Source: an uncultured bacterium
GTDB lineage: Bacteria; Patescibacteriota; Minisyncoccia; Phycocordibacterales; GWA1-40-21
Assembly (NCBI GenBank): GCA_903824735.1
Contig: CAIJXO010000109.1
Location: forward strand, 1-26,334
Length of the DNA stretch: 26,334 nucleotides
Direction: 5' to 3'
The position numbers and the translations under genes were made by a program. A model generated the notes under the pieces. The model did no database searches. It had not been told where the DNA came from and saw only the letters and a list, made by a program, of their open reading frames with translations. Positions within the stretch are counted from its first letter, which is position 1; each line of letters opens with the position of its first letter. This document shows positions 16,734-23,771 of the stretch, in pieces.

Positions 16734-16761
16734 AATAAAGAGAGAAAAGCTTCTCTTTATT
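16734..16761 (-). promoter_or_regulatory. Hairpin between secG and the peptide-binding gene
   Basis: AATAAAGAGA (16734-16743) pairs with TCTCTTTATT (16752-16761), 10 bp with an 8-nt loop. One arm contains the secG stop codon and the other ends 3 nt before the ATG at 16730. There is no following T tract, so a processing site, a weak attenuator or a start-site fold is more likely than a terminator. Confidence 0.45.
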
Positions 16762-16993
16762 TTACCATAATCACTAAGATGGAAGAAACGGCAAACAGCA
16801 CCGCAATAATGATTGTGAAGTAAAATAGTTTCTTTTCAAAACCACGACGAGTATGGAAACCGGCAGCAAAGTTATCACTACCACCAAAAGAGCCACCGAC
16901 ACCGGCTTCAGAACGCTGAATAAGAATAGCGATTATCAAAAGAATCGATAAAACTATCTCAATATAAGGTAATATGGCGACCAAACTACTCAT
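16757..16993 (-). CDS. secG: SecG preprotein translocase subunit
   Basis: The 78-aa protein has two membrane helices (about 8-25 and 56-76) flanking the SecG signature: ILIQRSEAGVGGSFGGSDNF, with the Gly-rich loop. SecG assists SecYE by helping the SecA motor insert preproteins. Length matches the family (70-80 aa for short forms). Its ATG is 8 nt from an extended -10, so it is probably leaderless and heads the unit secG, peptide-binding protein, rnj. Divergent from lemA across 56 bp. Confidence 0.92.
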   Translation of the reverse strand: MSSLVAILPYIEIVLSILLIIAILIQRSEAGVGGSFGGSDNFAAGFHTRRGFEKKLFYFTIIIAVLFAVSSILVIMVK

Positions 16994-17001
16994 TGCTGTC
17001 T

Positions 17002-17029
17002 AGTATAGCATAGTGGTTTATAATTGCAA
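17002..17029 (-). promoter_or_regulatory. secG promoter (TTGCAA, TGCTATACT)
   Basis: On the minus strand TTGCAA (17029-17024), a 16-bp spacer and TATACT (17007-17002) preceded by TGC form a near-consensus promoter. The -10 ends 8 nt before the secG ATG. Confidence 0.65.
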
Positions 17030-17033
17030 ATCG

Positions 17034-17042
17034 TGGTATACT
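17034..17042 (+). promoter_or_regulatory. lemA extended -10 promoter TGGTATACT
   Basis: TGGTATACT ends 7 nt before the lemA ATG at 17050, predicting a leaderless mRNA. It overlaps the upstream region of the divergent secG promoter, so the two may compete for polymerase. Confidence 0.6.
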
Positions 17043-17049
17043 CTTTCCT

Positions 17050-17604
17050 ATGACAATTTTATATATCATTATTGCAATTATCGTCATCTTAGCGGTTTGG
17101 GTAATTACATCTTACAATCGTTTTATTGTCCTTATCAATAGAGCAAAGGAAGCTTGGTCGGATATCGATGTCCAGCTGAAGCGTCGCTATGATCTTATTC
17201 CAAACCTAGTGAGTACGGTTAAAGGTTATGCTTCTCACGAGAGTTCGGCGTTTGAGAACGTGACTAAAGCCCGAGCGATGGCCATGGGAGCATCAAATGT
17301 CGCTGATAAAGGGAAGGCCGAGAATATGCTTTTGGGTGCCCTTAAGTCCGTTTTTGCGATTGCCGAAGCTTATCCTGATCTAAAGGCCAATCAGAACTTT
17401 CTTGATTTACAGTCACAGCTAACCGATACCGAGAACAAGATTCAGGCTTCCCGCCGTTTCTACAATGGTAATGTCCGAGACTTGAATATCGCCATTGAAG
17501 CTTTTCCCGGTAATGTAATCTCGAAAATCTTTCACTTTGCTAAAATGGAATTGTTTACTTTAGATGACGAAGCGGCTAAACAGCCAGTGGAGGTCAAATT
17601 CTAA
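17050..17604 (+). CDS. lemA: LemA family protein
   Basis: The 184-aa protein begins with one membrane helix (residues 2-21), then YNRFIVLINRAKEAWSDIDV, QLKRRYDLIPNLVSTVKGYA and ENVTKARA, the core LemA pattern. Later come LDLQSQLTDTENKIQASRRF, YNGNVRDLNIAIEAFPGNVI and the KMELF end. The fold is a helical bundle exposed outside the membrane. Biochemical role is unresolved in the family. It is followed 18 nt later by htpX, a very common pairing that suggests a joint role in membrane protein quality control. Confidence 0.95.
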   Translation: MTILYIIIAIIVILAVWVITSYNRFIVLINRAKEAWSDIDVQLKRRYDLIPNLVSTVKGYASHESSAFENVTKARAMAMGASNVADKGKAENMLLGALKSVFAIAEAYPDLKANQNFLDLQSQLTDTENKIQASRRFYNGNVRDLNIAIEAFPGNVISKIFHFAKMELFTLDDEAAKQPVEVKF

Positions 17605-17622
17605 TTTGTTTTATAACTGAAT

Positions 17623-18516
17623 ATGGCTACTGTTTACACAGAGCAAGATAAAAATGTCCGTCGTACCTGGTTTTTAATGGCGGCTTTTTTGGTGATAATT
17701 ATCGCTCTTGGTTATTTTATTGCTTATTATTACAACAATTCGACCATTCTATATATTGCAGTCCTATTTAGCCTGGGTATGAATATCTTTAGCTATTGGT
17801 ATTCTGACAAAATCGTTTTGTCTCTCTCAAGAGCGGTACCAGCCGAGCGCGAGCAGTATCCGGATTTGTATAAAATAGTAGAGAATCTTTCGATTACCGC
17901 TGGTTTGCCCATGCCGAAAGTCTATATAATGAATGAACTAGCCCCAAATGCTTTTGCCACTGGTCGCGATAAAGATCATGCTGTCGTCGCCGTTACCAGT
18001 GGCTTACTACAGCTATTAGACAGAAATGAGCTTGAGGGCGTGATTGCTCACGAGCTATCGCATATTGGTAACCGTGACATTTTACTTTCAACTGTAGTTG
18101 TTGTCCTTGTTGGTTTTATTTCTATACTGGCTGATATTTTTATTCGTGGAGGTTTAGGTGGTAGAAGAGGTGATAACAGTCGTGGTGGGGGAATCATTGC
18201 GCTTGTCGGAATTATTTTGATTATACTTTCACCCTTTATTGCCAAGCTCATTCAGCTCGCTATTTCGCGCAAGCGGGAATTCTTGGCCGATGCTTCTGGC
18301 GTTTTGCTTACCCGCTATCCTGAAGGTCTGGCTCGTGCCTTACAGAAAATCGAGAGTGCCCATATCCCGATGCAAAACACACACAGTGCGACCTCCCATC
18401 TTTTTATTTCAAGCCCCCTAGCGGGAACAGGTAAAAAACTGGCGACATTGTTTAGCACTCATCCGGCGACAGAGGACCGAATAAAAGCTATACTAAATAC
18501 CAATGAACGAGTCTAA
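17623..18516 (+). CDS. htpX: HtpX-type membrane zinc metalloprotease (M48)
   Basis: The 297-aa protein has two N-terminal membrane helices (about 16-33 and 40-58), the HELSH zinc motif at 143-147 preceded by GVIAHELSHIGNRD, two further hydrophobic segments flanking a Gly/Arg-rich loop (GGLGGRRGDNSRGGG), and the third ligand at E219 in SRKREFLADASG. The late LFSTHPATEDRI motif is typical. HtpX degrades damaged membrane proteins. The gene sits 18 nt after lemA and overlaps the next gene by 14 nt, so all three are co-transcribed. Full length and apparently intact. Confidence 0.95.
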   Translation: MATVYTEQDKNVRRTWFLMAAFLVIIIALGYFIAYYYNNSTILYIAVLFSLGMNIFSYWYSDKIVLSLSRAVPAEREQYPDLYKIVENLSITAGLPMPKVYIMNELAPNAFATGRDKDHAVVAVTSGLLQLLDRNELEGVIAHELSHIGNRDILLSTVVVVLVGFISILADIFIRGGLGGRRGDNSRGGGIIALVGIILIILSPFIAKLIQLAISRKREFLADASGVLLTRYPEGLARALQKIESAHIPMQNTHSATSHLFISSPLAGTGKKLATLFSTHPATEDRIKAILNTNERV

Positions 18517-19165
18517 GATTAAGAAAATTGAAAACAAGGTGACTGTGCGACTGAACAAAGTCTTGACCCTGTCGATATTTGATGAACCAAGACCGAAATA
18601 TGTGTCAAAAATTACTTTGACGGACAAATTTTTTGCCGCGACTATCTTAAAGCTGGTTCCTTTTGGCGTCCGTCCAAACTTTTTAACTGTATTTCGATTT
18701 GTTTCAATACCATTCGTTGCTTTTCTCTTGGTAACAGGGGACTATGTCAACGGCTTTTGGCTTTTTACCGTTGCAGCCTTATCAGACGCCCTAGACGGAG
18801 CAATGGCTCGCACCCGTAATCAGATTACTGATTGGGGAATCGTCTTTGATCCAGTTGCTGACAAGCTCTTAGTTGGTATTGTCGCTCTAATTGTTATTTC
18901 AAAAGCGATTAATCCGATTTTGGCGGGTACAATCATCGTCCTTGAAATTGCTTTAGTGATTTCGGCATACTGGCGTTTCAGAGGTAAACTTATTCCCGCC
19001 AAGATCGTCGGTAAGCTAAAGATGATTTTACAGTGCGTTGGGATTTCGCTACTTTTGATTGGTCTGGCGGTGAATTATCCACTGATTATCTCGGCGGCGA
19101 CAATTATTCTCTATGCTTCCGTTATTTTTTCCGTCCTTTGTCTTACAGTATATAAGTCTATTTAG
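18503..19165 (+). CDS. CDP-alcohol phosphatidyltransferase (PgsA-like)
   Basis: The 220-aa membrane protein carries the complete catalytic motif D-x2-D-G-x2-A-R-x8-G-x3-D-x3-D at residues 95-120 (D95, D98, G99, A102, R103, G112, D116, D120). It is surrounded by about five or six hydrophobic helices. The motif binds CDP-diacylglycerol and metal ions. Enzymes of this family make phosphatidylglycerol phosphate, phosphatidylinositol-type lipids or cardiolipin. NFLTVFRFVSIPFVAFLLVTG before the motif is PgsA-like, but the alcohol acceptor cannot be read from sequence. The first 14 nt overlap htpX, so it is translationally coupled to a membrane maintenance operon. Confidence 0.9.
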   Translation: MNESKIKKIENKVTVRLNKVLTLSIFDEPRPKYVSKITLTDKFFAATILKLVPFGVRPNFLTVFRFVSIPFVAFLLVTGDYVNGFWLFTVAALSDALDGAMARTRNQITDWGIVFDPVADKLLVGIVALIVISKAINPILAGTIIVLEIALVISAYWRFRGKLIPAKIVGKLKMILQCVGISLLLIGLAVNYPLIISAATIILYASVIFSVLCLTVYKSI

Positions 19166-19178
19166 TTTCGATTTAGCG

Positions 19179-19187
19179 TGCTATAAT
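19179..19187 (+). promoter_or_regulatory. Extended -10 promoter TGCTATAAT
   Basis: A perfect TGnTATAAT ends 7 nt before the ATG at 19195. This spacing, the same as at lemA and 5515, decides the start against the in-frame GTG at 19189, which lies upstream of the predicted transcription start. Confidence 0.7.
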
Positions 19188-19194
19188 AGTGTTT

Positions 19195-20265
19195 ATGGAA
19201 AATTTGTTCAAGAAATCATTTTTTGCCTGCTTACTGGCAGTGTTTTTATGTTTGGGAGTAACGAATTTTGCCAAGGATGTCTCTGCTGATTCACTTTCGG
19301 TCAGGGATTTTATTAGGCTCCTCATTAATACTGGGGCAGTTGCCCCTGATAAAGTACCGACTAGCGCCACTACTTCAAGTAATGACACAGCTTATCTGAC
19401 AACACCGATAACTTCTGGGATGAAAATTTCTCTTGATCCAGCTAGCCCCACCGCTTCTGTTGTCCTGGTGGATAAAAAAGCGGTGACAGATGCGGTTGTT
19501 TTATTGAAAGGTCAAATTGTGGTTGAAGGTTCTTCGGATATTCTTCTAACAGAATTGCCAATTACTCTTACTGGCTCAAGTTCATCGACCAAAGTCAGTG
19601 CTATAACCCCAAGACTTAATCTAACTATCGCCGGTAAACATTATTCTGAATTGATCGGGGACGCTCTCTTTACTAGCACAACCACTTTTAATAATCTCGG
19701 ACTAAAACTTGAGGCGGGCCAGTCCTATTCTTTTACCGTGTCAGCTGACATTAATAACGTCGACGGCGTCATATTTAAAGAGGGGGATTCTTTGACGGCG
19801 TCCGTAGCGACATTGGCCGGGGTGAGGGGCGAGCCACAGCTGTTTTACACCTGCAGTATTAGTGCCAATATTACCAATGCTCGTGCTTTGATTACCACAG
19901 ATGCTCGTGTGACGTATAATGCCGATCTGACTATCTCGGCTTTTGGTGCCGACTTATACGTCAGCAATGCTACCACCACAAATTATCAAGTATCAACGAC
20001 GAGTGCGGTTGTGATGGGTCAGCACCGACTTGAGTCTAAAGACAAAGATTTACGAGACGCTAACGACGGGCAGTATTTCTTTATAGCGGACGGTGATTCT
20101 AGGGATTTTATGTTTACGGTTGTCCTAAATACATCAAGTACGACTCCAGAGAATTTTAATCTCCGTCTGTCCAATATTGGTTGGGGTCTAACTCCGGACC
20201 TTATTTTACCCTATGGCGGAGACTTACAGGATTCAGCGGTCAGTATTTCAATGGCGAATAATTAA
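19195..20265 (+). CDS. Secreted or surface protein of unknown function
   Basis: From ATG 19195 the product is 356 aa. It starts with a signal peptide (MENLFKKSFFACLLAVFLCL, cleavage probably after VSA or DVSA near residue 32). SVRDFIRLLINTGAVAPDKV follows, a short helix-turn-PDK segment that I associate with CPR exported proteins. The rest is beta-rich, with Thr/Ser-rich stretches and segments such as LKLEAGQSYSFTVSADINN that look like Ig- or fibronectin-like strands. No enzyme motif was seen. It is the first gene after the lipid synthesis unit and is followed 24 nt later by a C39-like peptidase that may share the transcript, so a cell-envelope role is likely but not shown. Confidence 0.75.
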   Translation: MENLFKKSFFACLLAVFLCLGVTNFAKDVSADSLSVRDFIRLLINTGAVAPDKVPTSATTSSNDTAYLTTPITSGMKISLDPASPTASVVLVDKKAVTDAVVLLKGQIVVEGSSDILLTELPITLTGSSSSTKVSAITPRLNLTIAGKHYSELIGDALFTSTTTFNNLGLKLEAGQSYSFTVSADINNVDGVIFKEGDSLTASVATLAGVRGEPQLFYTCSISANITNARALITTDARVTYNADLTISAFGADLYVSNATTTNYQVSTTSAVVMGQHRLESKDKDLRDANDGQYFFIADGDSRDFMFTVVLNTSSTTPENFNLRLSNIGWGLTPDLILPYGGDLQDSAVSISMANN

Positions 20266-20289
20266 TCATTGGGGTTAAATTAAATAGTA

Positions 20290-21018
20290 ATGAGGTACAA
20301 AATTTTTTTCTTCTTGGTGATTCTGGCGGTAGTTGGCCTGGAGTTTCTGACTTTTTATTCAGACCCAAAACCGGTCAAGACAGTGACCGTAGCTACTAGT
20401 ACTTCTAAAGTCGCGCCGAAAGCCCCGGTCAAGAAGATTAGGGAAGTCCTCGCTGTGCCCTATGTCAGTGAAGCGCCAGAAAATATTTGGAAAGGTTCTT
20501 GGGTGAATGCCTGTGAAGAGTCATCTATTATGATGGTGGACGAATACTATAAAGGTACTTTGGCGGTGAGCACGAGTAGTGCCAAAGCTTATCTCTTAAA
20601 TTTGTTTGCTGTACAGAGAAAGCTTTATGGCTCCGATGCCAACTCTGACTCTGCCCGAATGATTACAATGATTGAAAACCAGGCCAACTTTGACGCCGAG
20701 ACGATAACTTATCCGACCATCGAAGAAATAAAAGCGGAAATCGACGCTGGCCGTCCGGTAATCTCGCTTCACCGTGGTTTTGATCTACGTAATCCCAATG
20801 TGCCTTTTCTCGCGACGGGTTCCTCCTATCACACGATTGTGATTTTTGGCTACGATGATTTAGCGCAGAACTTTATCACTCATGATCCAGGGGATCAGTA
20901 TACTGGTCGCAACTATCTATATAGCTATGACACCATCATGAATTCTCTTCATGACTATAACCACGTCACGCATCTCGCTGACGGTGTACCGACGGTGATT
21001 TTCACGGCGAGGAGGTAA
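20290..21018 (+). CDS. Membrane-anchored C39-like cysteine peptidase
   Basis: The 242-aa protein has an N-terminal membrane helix (about 4-22), a Thr/Lys/Pro linker, and a papain-like domain of the C39_2 type. VPYVSEAPENIW leads to the catalytic Cys in NACEESS (C75). The catalytic His is in SYHTIVIFGYD (H181), and the following THDPGDQY supplies Asp199. The region ISLHRGFDLRNPNVPF is as in other C39-like proteins. These domains cleave peptides outside the cell or during export; unlike ABC-fused C39 peptidases there is no transporter domain. The gene converges on the helicase with only 7 bp between stops. Confidence 0.85.
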   Translation: MRYKIFFFLVILAVVGLEFLTFYSDPKPVKTVTVATSTSKVAPKAPVKKIREVLAVPYVSEAPENIWKGSWVNACEESSIMMVDEYYKGTLAVSTSSAKAYLLNLFAVQRKLYGSDANSDSARMITMIENQANFDAETITYPTIEEIKAEIDAGRPVISLHRGFDLRNPNVPFLATGSSYHTIVIFGYDDLAQNFITHDPGDQYTGRNYLYSYDTIMNSLHDYNHVTHLADGVPTVIFTARR

Positions 21019-21025
21019 GTCGGTT

Positions 21026-22849
21026 CTACATTCTGAGTAAATCCTCGACCTTATCGGTTCCTAATAGTTGTAATTCACTTATCGCTCGAGTCAATCCGAC
21101 ATAGATAAGGTCTTTTTGAATTCTCTTTCTTTCTGTTAGATAGTCATCAGCTGAATTCGACCTTGAATCTATCTCAAAATATTTCTTATTAAGGCCGACT
21201 ATGAAGACTCGATCAAACTCAACGCCTTGTGATTCGAGAATCGATAGACAGTGTACATTCTTGTTTTCCACAAATTCTTTTTCAAATTCTTCAAGATAGC
21301 TATGATCTTTAGCTAGGATGCCAATACTTTCATCGGTATACTTTTTTAGGCATTCTTTAATATGGCTAATTTCTTCCTGGACACTTTTAGTCTGTCTTTC
21401 GGTCACCGGCACACCCTCTTTTAACTGCTCGGGAATCTCGATGGTGTAACCAAGATCTCTGATAAATCGGAGAATATTCTTGGTATTTCGGTAGACTTTG
21501 TGGAGTCGGATATTTCGGTCAGTAGATATTTTGGCTCCGACTTCATCCCAATTTTTAATAGTACCGATTTTCACTTGCTGAGCGATATCGCCGACATAGA
21601 TAAGTGATTCAGTTTCAGAGTCAAGGCAGCGGTTAAAGATTTTTAGTTGATCCGGTAAATAGTTTTGGAATTCATCAATCACGAGTAGGGAATAATTCAC
21701 GACTTTACGTTCAGTGCGCTTTACCAAGTTATCACCGACAAACTTCTGATATTCTCTTTTTATCTCAAAGTGCTCGTGTTTTTCTAGATAGGCCTTAAGT
21801 AGAATCGTGAGGTCAAAGCGATCAAGCTTTTTTTCTTTCTTTTGTCTTGCAAAAAGCTTTTGATTTTCAGACGACATTTTCTCGTACTGTTTATTCAGGA
21901 CACTGTAGATATTCTTGTTCCAAGCGGTGGATTCTTGTCCGTTCAAAGCACGCATTTTTTCATATTCATACCAACTCTTTTCTTCCTCCGTATCGCCGTA
22001 TTTTTCAATATATGTGTGGTCTTCCAAGCCTAGTATTTTTAATGCCCAAGTCGAGAAAGTGGTAATCAGCACATCTTTTATACCGAGGCTCGGCAAAAGG
22101 GAAGAGAAATAGTCTCGCGTGCGATCATCTTGGACGAGGACCATGGCATTTTTATAACGATAATGTTCGGCGGTATCAGGGGCTTGAGTTAGATAGGCGA
22201 CACGGTGCAAGGCGAGGGTCGTCTTACCGGAACCAGCGGGACCAGCAATCGCGAGTGGTCCTTTATAATGAGCACGAATCACTTGGTCTTGAGCCTTTTC
22301 CATTTGGGCCACGATTTCCGGTAGGGCAAATTCAGTCTTGTGTCGGGTGAAGTGTTCTTGGTAGATAAGTTCACGCGGCTGGCCTTCCGTTTCAATCGCA
22401 AAGAAATTGACCTTGCCATCCATGATTAAGTACTGTTCTTTTTCATCGATCTTCACTTGGCGTTTGACTCCATTTGGTAGGCGATAGGAAACCGGACCGG
22501 GATTTTCAAAGCGGAGAATTGCCATCGGCGCCACCCACGAATAGATTGATTGCTCCATGAATTCATGTTTGGAAAAATAATAATCTTTTTCTTTGCCCTG
22601 CTCATCGGTAATTTTACATTTCATAAAGTACGGCGAGCCCTGAAGGTGGGTGAGCTCGGTTTCCTTATTCTGAGCATTCGTCAGGTGTATATAAGCCATC
22701 TCATCGTCACCGCGGAAAATTTTCAAGAGCTCCGCTCGGCTTTGCTTTGTGACCTTTTGCACTTCCACCAGTTTTTCCTGGACTTTGCCTTGCACGGTGG
22801 CAATGTGTCCTCTCAGTCGACTGAGCAATTCTTCTTTGTTTTTTTGCAT
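21026..22849 (-). CDS. HelD-like superfamily I helicase/ATPase
   Basis: ATG at 22849 (MQKNKEELL) gives 607 aa and lies 6 nt from a TATAAT; an in-frame start at 22876 would precede the predicted transcript start. Residues 1-60 form a charged coiled coil. SPYFMKCKI, YSWVAPMAILRF and a beta-rich segment follow, as in HelD. Motif I is GPAGSGKT (203-210) followed by TLALHRVAYL, a HelD hallmark. Further motifs are VIDEFQNY (motif II), IYVGDIAQQV (III), KVYRNTKNI (IV), LESQGVEFDRVFIVGL (V) and YVGLTRAISELQLLG (VI). HelD proteins recycle stalled RNA polymerase and some give rifampicin tolerance; UvrD/Rep-like DNA unwinding is the alternative. A short leader ORF with a terminator lies just upstream. 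Nuclease domain absent. Confidence 0.85.
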   Translation of the reverse strand: MQKNKEELLSRLRGHIATVQGKVQEKLVEVQKVTKQSRAELLKIFRGDDEMAYIHLTNAQNKETELTHLQGSPYFMKCKITDEQGKEKDYYFSKHEFMEQSIYSWVAPMAILRFENPGPVSYRLPNGVKRQVKIDEKEQYLIMDGKVNFFAIETEGQPRELIYQEHFTRHKTEFALPEIVAQMEKAQDQVIRAHYKGPLAIAGPAGSGKTTLALHRVAYLTQAPDTAEHYRYKNAMVLVQDDRTRDYFSSLLPSLGIKDVLITTFSTWALKILGLEDHTYIEKYGDTEEEKSWYEYEKMRALNGQESTAWNKNIYSVLNKQYEKMSSENQKLFARQKKEKKLDRFDLTILLKAYLEKHEHFEIKREYQKFVGDNLVKRTERKVVNYSLLVIDEFQNYLPDQLKIFNRCLDSETESLIYVGDIAQQVKIGTIKNWDEVGAKISTDRNIRLHKVYRNTKNILRFIRDLGYTIEIPEQLKEGVPVTERQTKSVQEEISHIKECLKKYTDESIGILAKDHSYLEEFEKEFVENKNVHCLSILESQGVEFDRVFIVGLNKKYFEIDSRSNSADDYLTERKRIQKDLIYVGLTRAISELQLLGTDKVEDLLRM

Positions 22850-22855
22850 CGTTTT

Positions 22856-22861
22856 ATTATA
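22856..22861 (-). promoter_or_regulatory. Helicase -10 element TATAAT
   Basis: TATAAT on the minus strand ends 6 nt before the ATG at 22849. Upstream is only a T-rich stretch, the tail of the terminator at 22878-22900, in place of a -35. Helicase expression could come from here or from read-through of that terminator. Confidence 0.55.
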
Positions 22862-22877
22862 TGTAAAAATTTGCACT

Positions 22878-22900
22878 AAAAAAACCGCTTTTCGCGGTTT
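22878..22900 (-). terminator. Rho-independent terminator/attenuator before the helicase
   Basis: On the minus strand AAACCGC, loop GAAAA, GCGGTTT, then a run of Ts. The 5' arm begins inside the TAA stop of the leader ORF (22901-22899), so a ribosome at the end of that ORF would cover the arm and could block hairpin formation. It lies about 30 nt before the helicase start. Confidence 0.75.
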
Positions 22901-22958
22901 AGGCTACAACCCCGGCCTTGATTGTAGTTTCCAATCTTAAACTTAACCTATTCGACAT
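22899..22958 (-). CDS. Candidate 19-aa leaderless leader peptide
   Basis: ATG (22958-22956) lies 7 nt after an extended -10 (TGCTATAGT) that has a -35 at a 17-bp distance, the same geometry as the other leaderless genes here. The product is MSNRLSLRLETTIKAGVVA, ending at a TAA that overlaps the 5' arm of the terminator. A second hairpin (CTACAATC with GGTTGTAG in the RNA, 22904-22927) lies within the ORF. The unit resembles a translational attenuator of the downstream HelD-like gene. It could also be a free microprotein gene, or an 80-nt small RNA in which the ORF is chance. I know of no family for the peptide. Confidence 0.5.
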   Translation of the reverse strand: MSNRLSLRLETTIKAGVVA

Positions 22959-22965
22959 GTGCGTA

Positions 22966-22994
22966 ACTATAGCAGATGGGGAGAGGGATTGCAA
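22966..22994 (-). promoter_or_regulatory. Promoter of the leader ORF (TTGCAA, TGCTATAGT)
   Basis: On the minus strand TTGCAA (22994-22989), a 17-bp spacer and TATAGT (22971-22966) preceded by TGC form one of the best promoters in the window. Confidence 0.7.
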
Positions 22995-23004
22995 TATGTT
23001 ATAC

Positions 23005-23024
23005 TATGTCAATTTATCGACATA
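23005..23024. promoter_or_regulatory. Inverted repeat, probable antitoxin operator
   Basis: TATGTC and GACATA form 6-bp arms 8 bp apart, just upstream of the -35 of the antitoxin gene. A third half-site-like CGACAT is at 22953-22958, over the start codon of the leader ORF. The HTH domain of the adjacent antitoxin is the obvious candidate binder, for autoregulation and perhaps control of the divergent leader transcript. Confidence 0.5.
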
Positions 23025-23030
23025 AATGGC

Positions 23031-23059
23031 TTGACTTTTTTACATGGCCTGCATATACT
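23031..23059 (+). promoter_or_regulatory. Antitoxin-toxin promoter (TTGACT, TATACT)
   Basis: TTGACT (23031-23036), a 17-bp spacer and TATACT (23054-23059) form a near-consensus promoter. The -10 ends 6 nt before the ATG at 23066, predicting a leaderless mRNA. Confidence 0.75.
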
Positions 23060-23065
23060 TGATCT

Positions 23066-23767
23066 ATGAGTAATAGATACATGCAAAAAGTTAAGGAGTT
23101 TCGTACGAAAAATAATTTGTCTCAAGATTATATTGCTAAAGCCATTGGAGTGTCACGCCCGACATATACGTCCATTGAGGCTGGCAAGCAAGAATTGAGT
23201 GCCGAGGAGGCTCAAAAGCTTGCTTCACTTCTAGGTATTAGTATTGACGAATTAATTTCTGGGAATGTCACCAATATTGAAAAGTACAAGCAAATGATTT
23301 TAGTCTATTTGAGGATGAATTTGACTAAAAAGAAAGACGGTAAAATTCCAAAAACAAAATTAGCTAAACTTTTATACCTAGCCGATTTTGCCTGGTTTTA
23401 TAATCATTCAGAAAGTATGAGCGGTATGTCATATCGTCGTATCGCCTATGGCCCTGTGCCGGATGCATTTTTTCGGGCGATAGATGAGCTAGAAGAAGAA
23501 GGAAAAATTTCCGTCGATAGAAAAGAGGTTGATGACAAGGAAATGTTTTTGATTAGTGAAGAGGATAGCAATAGAAACGAAAAAATCTCTACCCTGTCTA
23601 TTGAAGAGATAAAGCTAATGTCTGATATCGGCAAAAAGTGGAAAGATAAGAAAACAAAAGAAATAGTTAATTTCACGCACAACCAACTCCCATACTCGCT
23701 TTGTCGTCCAGACGAGATTATTCCTTACGAATTAATCACGCAAGAAGACCCAGAGATGGTCTATTAA
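23066..23767 (+). CDS. HTH-Panacea (DUF4065) antitoxin
   Basis: The 233-aa protein has an N-terminal XRE-type helix-turn-helix (about 6-62: VKEFRTKNNLSQDYIAKAIG, VSRPTYTSIEAGKQELS, ASLLGISIDELI). A DUF4065/Panacea domain follows (about 70-225), with KTKLAKLLYLADFAWFYNH, MSGMSYRRIAYGPVPDAFFRAI and a late LPYSLCRPDEIIPYELI. Panacea proteins are antitoxins that neutralise many unrelated toxin types, and HTH-fused forms also repress transcription. It is directly followed by a small gene 4 nt downstream, the expected PanA-PanT order. An operator-like repeat lies before the promoter. Confidence 0.85.
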   Translation: MSNRYMQKVKEFRTKNNLSQDYIAKAIGVSRPTYTSIEAGKQELSAEEAQKLASLLGISIDELISGNVTNIEKYKQMILVYLRMNLTKKKDGKIPKTKLAKLLYLADFAWFYNHSESMSGMSYRRIAYGPVPDAFFRAIDELEEEGKISVDRKEVDDKEMFLISEEDSNRNEKISTLSIEEIKLMSDIGKKWKDKKTKEIVNFTHNQLPYSLCRPDEIIPYELITQEDPEMVY

Positions 23768-23771
23768 TATT

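Noticed and set aside
19189..19194. GTG start for the secreted protein
   Set aside because: It is only 2 nt from the -10 element and so lies upstream of the expected transcript start; ATG at 19195 fits.
22550..22940. Plus-strand open frames opposite the helicase start
   Set aside because: They lie antisense to the conserved helicase N-terminus and lack promoters in the leaderless pattern.
23006..23062. Short plus-strand ORF starting at ATG 23006 after TATACT at 23000
   Set aside because: It has only 18 codons, lies over the operator and promoter of the antitoxin, and the ATG directly abuts the -10-like sequence, before any transcription start.
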